A stretch of 64,000 bases of DNA, taken from positions 62,001 through 126,000 of the forward strand of contig DIYL01000047.1 in assembly GCA_002428985.1 (NCBI GenBank), given 5' to 3'. Position 1 is the stretch's first letter, and each line of letters begins with the position of its first letter. Position numbers and translations under genes: made by a program. Of this stretch, positions 59,970-64,000 are shown piece by piece. The notes under the pieces were generated by a model. That model was not told where the DNA came from, did not search any database, and was given only the letters and a program-made list of their open reading frames with translations. Source of the stretch: Anaerolineales bacterium UBA6055 (GTDB lineage: Bacteria; Chloroflexota; Anaerolineae; Aggregatilineales; Phototrophicaceae).

Positions 59970-61391
59970 TTATATGTCGCCTAACTTCATCAACGCCTTT
60001 AGGTCCATGCGCTTGAAGTTGAGATGTCCGAGATTGTCCGGTGGGGTCGGCATTGGCGCATTCCACCACACAGGGCGGATGAATTCACGGCAGTTCGTTT
60101 CTTTACAGCGGTAATTGAGCGCGTAGTCCCATTCGTAGCCACACCACTCACTACTTGCAGAATTTTCCGACCAAAATACCTGCATATAATCGGCATTGTC
60201 AATCGCTTCGGCAATGGCTGCCTTCCAATCGGCACCGGTGCGAATATCATCGACATCAAAAAAGACATCATTCCCGGCTGCTTCTTGGATGACTTTGAAC
60301 GCCTCGGCGATAAATTTATCTTTGCGCGAATAAGAGATGAAGATTTTGTCATATCCACTTGTAGTCGTGGACTGCATCTTTGCTTGGGCGAAGGGATTCG
60401 TTGGTTCGTCCATTATCATCGGCATAACCTGTGCTTGAGCTTTCCTTTCAACAATCTCAATCGCAAATTTAATTTTTGCAATTTCAAAGCCCAGTACCAT
60501 AATCGATGCACGAACAAATGCTGTCTCATCGACAAATTCATTGGATGGGCGAAATTCAAAATTGAAGCGTGTCCAATCACCATGCCATGTCTTCGTGAGT
60601 AATTCTGGCTCAAAGTCGAGTTCTTCGCTTTCCAGCAGAACAGTAATTTTGCTACCATGTTGCAATGATTTGGATTGTTTAGTTGTACGGGGTGGTGGCA
60701 CAGTCCCGCCGATTTCTTCTTTAAAGCGCTCGGCATCTTGTTTGATCTGCTCGAGCATTGCTTCGGCATGTGCATAGATTACGGCACTATAACGTTGATT
60801 GACTTCGGCTTCTCGTGGATAAAATGCCGAAAAATGCGCCGTTGTCGCGGGAGCCTCTGGTTGTACTTTTTTCTCTGGATAATCGATGTCGAGGGTAGGT
60901 TCTTCCTCGATTTCTTCTTCTAGTGGTAGTAGTTCTGCGTAATCATCAACGTCACCAAACTGTATCATTTCGTCACCGCTATCGGCTTTTTCTTTTGCTA
61001 GTTTGTCCATCCACTCTGATGTTTCATCGAGTACGGGTTTAGGAGGTGCTGGTGGAGGCGCAGATGGGAGTGCTGATTGCTGCGGTGGGACAGGTGGTGC
61101 AGGTGGCGTTACAGCTTTCATGATTTGGGTATCATCAATTTTCGGGTTAAGCGGCTCAGGTTCTGCCTGTCCTCTTTGTCTGATGTTTTCATCAACGGAA
61201 TCATTGTGTTCATCTTCATCGGGATTGGCTATACTACCGACACGTTCAGTCTCTTCTTGTGTAGGTTCTTGGCGTTCGGTTGTGATGGGGCGTATATTGC
61301 CAGTCGGCTCATTTTGTTGACGTTGCCATGCCCAATATCCAACTACGCCTACAAGGATAATGACCGCGATGATGATAACTTCGATCCCCAT
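59970..61391 (-). CDS. membrane-anchored protein with C-terminal TIR domain
   Basis: The 473-residue protein has one N-terminal membrane segment (IEVIIIAVIILVGVVGYWAW), a long acidic and proline-rich linker (about 25-190, with PPAPPVPPQQ), a strand-rich middle part (about 190-335, LLESEELDFEPELLTKTW), and a TIR domain (about 345-473). That domain starts YDKIFISYSRKDKFIAEAF, has DVFFDVDDIRTG, and carries Glu in SSEWCGYEWDYAL at the place of the NADase glutamate. It resembles TIR-bearing signal or effector proteins. No partner gene is seen. Confidence 0.82.
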   Translation of the reverse strand: MGIEVIIIAVIILVGVVGYWAWQRQQNEPTGNIRPITTERQEPTQEETERVGSIANPDEDEHNDSVDENIRQRGQAEPEPLNPKIDDTQIMKAVTPPAPPVPPQQSALPSAPPPAPPKPVLDETSEWMDKLAKEKADSGDEMIQFGDVDDYAELLPLEEEIEEEPTLDIDYPEKKVQPEAPATTAHFSAFYPREAEVNQRYSAVIYAHAEAMLEQIKQDAERFKEEIGGTVPPPRTTKQSKSLQHGSKITVLLESEELDFEPELLTKTWHGDWTRFNFEFRPSNEFVDETAFVRASIMVLGFEIAKIKFAIEIVERKAQAQVMPMIMDEPTNPFAQAKMQSTTTSGYDKIFISYSRKDKFIAEAFKVIQEAAGNDVFFDVDDIRTGADWKAAIAEAIDNADYMQVFWSENSASSEWCGYEWDYALNYRCKETNCREFIRPVWWNAPMPTPPDNLGHLNFKRMDLKALMKLGDI

Positions 61392-61562
61392 ATCGTTAAC
61401 TCCTCAACTTGATTCCCATACTAACTTATCTTAGCGTGGATAGGCGGGTTCGGCAATTCGTTACACTGCCATTATCACGCCTTCATTAAAGAACGTCATT
61501 TTTGATAGTATGATAAATTTATGTCTACTCAGCAAAAATACCGTATCTCTGGAGATACCAAC

Positions 61563-62891
61563 ATGCGCCATGCAATTATTGTTCTAAGTATGCTTATTTT
61601 ATTCATCGTGCCGATTAATGCACAGGACAGTTTCTCCGATGATACCGAGATTAGCTTATTACAATGGAGTCACTTTGTGCCCAGTTATGACGAATGGTTT
61701 GATGCCTATCTACACGACTGGGGCGAAGCGAATAATGTCAGCACGAGTGTGGATCATGTCAATTTTACGGAACTTCCCACGATTCTTGCCTCACAAATTG
61801 AAGCAGGCGACGGTTATACTCTTATAGAATTGCTATTTTCGCCATCAGAATTTATTGAAGGTCTGCACGATCTATCGGATATCAATGCCATCGCATCCGA
61901 AATGTATGGTGAACGTGTTGGCACATGTCAGGCAACATCCTATCTACCAATAAGCGATACCTACTATGCGTTTACTCACGGGTATGTCCCCGACCCCGGC
62001 AATTATGATATTGCACTCTGGACAGAAGCCGGCTATCCATCAGGTCCGCAAACCTACCAAGATTTGTTGGATGGAGGCAGGACAATCTTCGAATCAACGG
62101 GTATTCCAGTCGGACTCGGGATTAGTCCCGAACTTGATAGTGAAATGGCGAATCGAGCCGTCATCTGGAGCTTTGGTGGCAGTGTTCAAGATGAGAATGA
62201 AAATGTTGTGCTGAATAGCCCCGAGACAATCGCCGCTGTTGAATTTATGGCACAATTACAAAACGAAACCATGACTGATCGCGTCTTTGGCTGGACAGCC
62301 GCCAGCAACAATCAAGCACTCATCGCCGGCGATGTCAACTATATCATCAACTCCAACTCCGCATATCGTAGTTTGCAAAAAATAGATAGGCCTGCCGCTG
62401 ACAATATCGGATTCACCAGCGCGATTGAAGGACCAGCAGGTGCATTTGCATCATCACATGTCTGGCAAATTTATGTGATTCCGTCGTATGTACAAGGCGA
62501 AGAACTTGAAGCCGCCAAACAATTCATTCTCGACCACACGGCTATCTATAGTGACGCGACCTATAACAGCGAACTCTATAACTTCCCGTGTTACCCGAGT
62601 ACTGTTCCACAATTAGATGAGTGGCTCGAAGATGACCCATTTGAATCCACACCTGCCAACAAATTTGAGGTGCTTAAGTCCGTTAATGATTGGTCGGTAC
62701 ACCTTGGCTATCCCGGTGTGAGTAACCCCGCCACTACCCAAGTGTTTAGCGAGAATATTATTACAGCAATGGTCGCACGTGTTGCCTTAGGCGAAATGAG
62801 TGCCGAAGAATCCGTCGCCCTCGCCACAGAACGCGTCGAAGAAATCTTTGCAGAATGGCGCGCCAAAGGACTCGTGGGTGGTGCAGAGTAA
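61563..62891 (+). CDS. ABC transporter family-1 solute-binding protein
   Basis: The ATG at 61563 (GGAG upstream) gives 442 residues with a signal peptide (MRHAIIVLSMLILFIVPINA) and no lipobox; a start 42 bases upstream would bury it. The mature part has ISLLQWSHFVPSYDEWF and later INSNSAYRSL and QIYVIPSYVQGEELEAAKQF, as in extracellular sugar-type binding proteins. The ligand is unknown. No permease or ATPase genes lie beside it, so it is an orphan. A hairpin follows. Confidence 0.85.
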   Translation: MRHAIIVLSMLILFIVPINAQDSFSDDTEISLLQWSHFVPSYDEWFDAYLHDWGEANNVSTSVDHVNFTELPTILASQIEAGDGYTLIELLFSPSEFIEGLHDLSDINAIASEMYGERVGTCQATSYLPISDTYYAFTHGYVPDPGNYDIALWTEAGYPSGPQTYQDLLDGGRTIFESTGIPVGLGISPELDSEMANRAVIWSFGGSVQDENENVVLNSPETIAAVEFMAQLQNETMTDRVFGWTAASNNQALIAGDVNYIINSNSAYRSLQKIDRPAADNIGFTSAIEGPAGAFASSHVWQIYVIPSYVQGEELEAAKQFILDHTAIYSDATYNSELYNFPCYPSTVPQLDEWLEDDPFESTPANKFEVLKSVNDWSVHLGYPGVSNPATTQVFSENIITAMVARVALGEMSAEESVALATERVEEIFAEWRAKGLVGGAE

Positions 62892-62893
62892 GC

Positions 62894-62927
62894 AAAAAGG
62901 ACAGCTCATCGAACTGCCCTTTGCGAA
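62894..62927. terminator. hairpin between convergent genes
   Basis: GCAAAAAGGACAG pairs with CTGCCCTTTGC with two mismatches. It lies three bases after the binding-protein stop and could serve either strand. Confidence 0.5.
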
Positions 62928-62946
62928 ATCAGGAAAGTAACACAAC

Positions 62947-63894
62947 TTACACATCTTCACCTATCTTGAGCAGAATCCGCCCTGATTTACCGCGTGACAT
63001 GGCATGGTCGAATGCATCTTTATAATCTGTCAGGTCAAATTGGCTATCGATGATCGATTTTAGCTTGCCCGTAGTCGCCCAATGCACTAATTCCGCCAGC
63101 ATTTTCGAATCGCCCTTATCGACATATAACCAACGGACAGCTTTTCTATAACGTAACATATCTAACAGTGAGTTGAACGGATTTGCCGGAATGAAATATC
63201 CATCGTCATCAAGCAAATGTCGAATTTGCTTAAACCGATAATTCGTTGTCAGATCAAGAACCATGGCATATTTGGCAGTGGTTTGGGTGATGTCTGTTGT
63301 CTTGTAGTCGATTAATGTATCTGCGCCAAGCTCTGTTAGTAGCTCATGATGTTTCGCACTGGCGACCGCTGTAATTTTTGCGCCAAGAATTGAGGCAATC
63401 TGTACCGCCATAACACCAACACCACCGGATGCACCTAATATCAATACAGAATCACCGTCTTGAATGTGGGCAATATCGCGTAAGGCAACCAATGCTGTCA
63501 TTGCGCTCATGGGTAGGGCGGCAGCATCTGTTACAGGTAAAGATGCGGGCAATGGTGCAAGATACTGCTCAGGAATTGCAATATATTCCGCGTGAGGCTT
63601 CCATCCTTTAACGAGATGAACATAACCGAGCACTTTATCGCCTGTGGTAAATACCTCGCCATCCGACTCAACAATGCCGGAAAATTCCAAGCCTGTTTTT
63701 ACATCGCCACGCGCCCCCATTAGTTTATTCAGAAATTGCATGGCCTTATCGGTGGCTAGGTCGATTTCATGCCCGTTAACTGTAGTGTACAGAATTTTTA
63801 CAAGCACTTCCCCAGCGCCGATCGGTGGGATAGGCAAATCATTTCGCAGTTGTGGTGAAGCATCATTCAAGACAATTCCTTGCATTTTTGTCAT
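62947..63894 (-). CDS. NAD(P)H quinone oxidoreductase-like MDR enzyme
   Basis: The 315-residue protein belongs to the medium-chain dehydrogenase/reductase family: GROES-like N-terminal domain with TTVNGHEIDLATDK and GLEFSGIVESDGEVF, then the Rossmann motif GASGGVGVMAVQIA. The cysteines and histidines for zinc are missing, so it is the zinc-independent type. AAAGGATT precedes the ATG. The divergent MerR-like gene and the promoter between them suggest induction by a ligand or oxidative stress. Confidence 0.88.
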   Translation of the reverse strand: MTKMQGIVLNDASPQLRNDLPIPPIGAGEVLVKILYTTVNGHEIDLATDKAMQFLNKLMGARGDVKTGLEFSGIVESDGEVFTTGDKVLGYVHLVKGWKPHAEYIAIPEQYLAPLPASLPVTDAAALPMSAMTALVALRDIAHIQDGDSVLILGASGGVGVMAVQIASILGAKITAVASAKHHELLTELGADTLIDYKTTDITQTTAKYAMVLDLTTNYRFKQIRHLLDDDGYFIPANPFNSLLDMLRYRKAVRWLYVDKGDSKMLAELVHWATTGKLKSIIDSQFDLTDYKDAFDHAMSRGKSGRILLKIGEDV

Positions 63895-63940
63895 CAGGTG
63901 AATCCTTTTCTAATTGACAGAGACTGACAGCAATGGAAAA

Positions 63941-63971
63941 ATCCTACATGTTCAAGTCAACTTTAAGTCAA
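63941..63971 (-). promoter_or_regulatory. MerR-type promoter with 19-bp spacer
   Basis: On the minus strand, TTGACT (63966-63971) and TAGGAT (63941-63946) are 19 bases apart, the long spacing typical of MerR-activated promoters. The dyad TTAAAGT-TG-ACTTGAA lies between and over the -35 box. Confidence 0.7.
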
Positions 63972-63983
63972 CAGGGAGTTTTC

Positions 63984-64000
63984 ATGAAAATCGGAGAATT
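63984..64000 (+). CDS. start of a probable MerR-family regulator gene
   Basis: An ATG after AGGGAG codes MKIGE before the right edge. MKIGEL is a common MerR start, and the adjoining 19-bp-spacer promoter supports this. Only five full codons are visible, so the assignment is an inference. Confidence 0.55.

Noticed and set aside
1..64000. CRISPR arrays
   Set aside because: No regularly spaced direct repeats were found. The repeated palindromes are dispersed and associated with the RAYT gene.

Overview
The window looks like chromosomal DNA from a member of the Chloroflexota, most plausibly an Anaerolineae-type lineage. This is an inference from gene content: an F420/PPOX-type flavoprotein, a 7TM histidine kinase with a NarL-type regulator, STAND-type Ser/Thr kinases with TPR tails, several TIR proteins, secreted solute-binding proteins without a lipobox, cysteine-free L33 and a ThrRS without a TGS domain. 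GC is moderate. No phage, plasmid backbone, CRISPR array or rRNA operon was seen.

Layout. 1-5.6 kb: end of an M24 peptidase, a secreted glycoside hydrolase, an enolase-superfamily enzyme, a two-domain thioredoxin and an unknown protein. 5.9-6.4 kb: two very small genes on the minus strand. 6.6-16.3 kb: four tandem paralogous family-5 solute-binding proteins followed by one permease pair with no ATPase. 16.5-23.8 kb: a membrane protein, RecD2, a REP-associated tyrosine transposase (RAYT), two TIR proteins, a DCC oxidoreductase and a lone LexA-type DNA-binding domain. 23.9-31.7 kb: two copies of a MacB-like permease/ATPase pair, with a divergent TetR gene. 31.7-35.4 kb: small metabolic and unknown genes. 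35.7-43.8 kb: thrS, an HD-GYP/LuxR fusion, a haloalkane dehalogenase, an ECF sigma/anti-sigma pair, an isochorismatase-like hydrolase and a decayed copy of the thrS 3' end. 44-47 kb: a dGTPase-like protein, an EEP-family protein and a small membrane protein. 47.3-50.5 kb: tRNA-Thr, tRNA-Tyr, tRNA-Thr, rpmG, tRNA-Trp, secE, nusG, rplK and rplA, with neither tuf nor rplJL. 50.6-61.4 kb: signalling genes on the minus strand, namely two STAND kinases (one broken by an in-frame TGA), a receiver-only protein overlapping an ACT protein, a two-component pair and a TIR protein. 61.5-64 kb: a family-1 solute-binding protein, a quinone-oxidoreductase-like enzyme and the first codons of a probable MerR gene that shares its promoter region.

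The main window-wide structure is a dispersed family of short palindromes of the form GTAGGGG...CCCCTAC or GGACAACG...CGTTGTCC. They lie between genes, inside the ribosomal-protein operon, on both sides of the RAYT gene and once, in frame, inside it. This is the expected signature of a RAYT/REP system. A second theme is recent or decaying duplication: SBP paralogues with identical DNA patches, copies of the 3' ends of thrS and of the glycoside hydrolase, a RAYT remnant, paired ABC operons and paired kinases.
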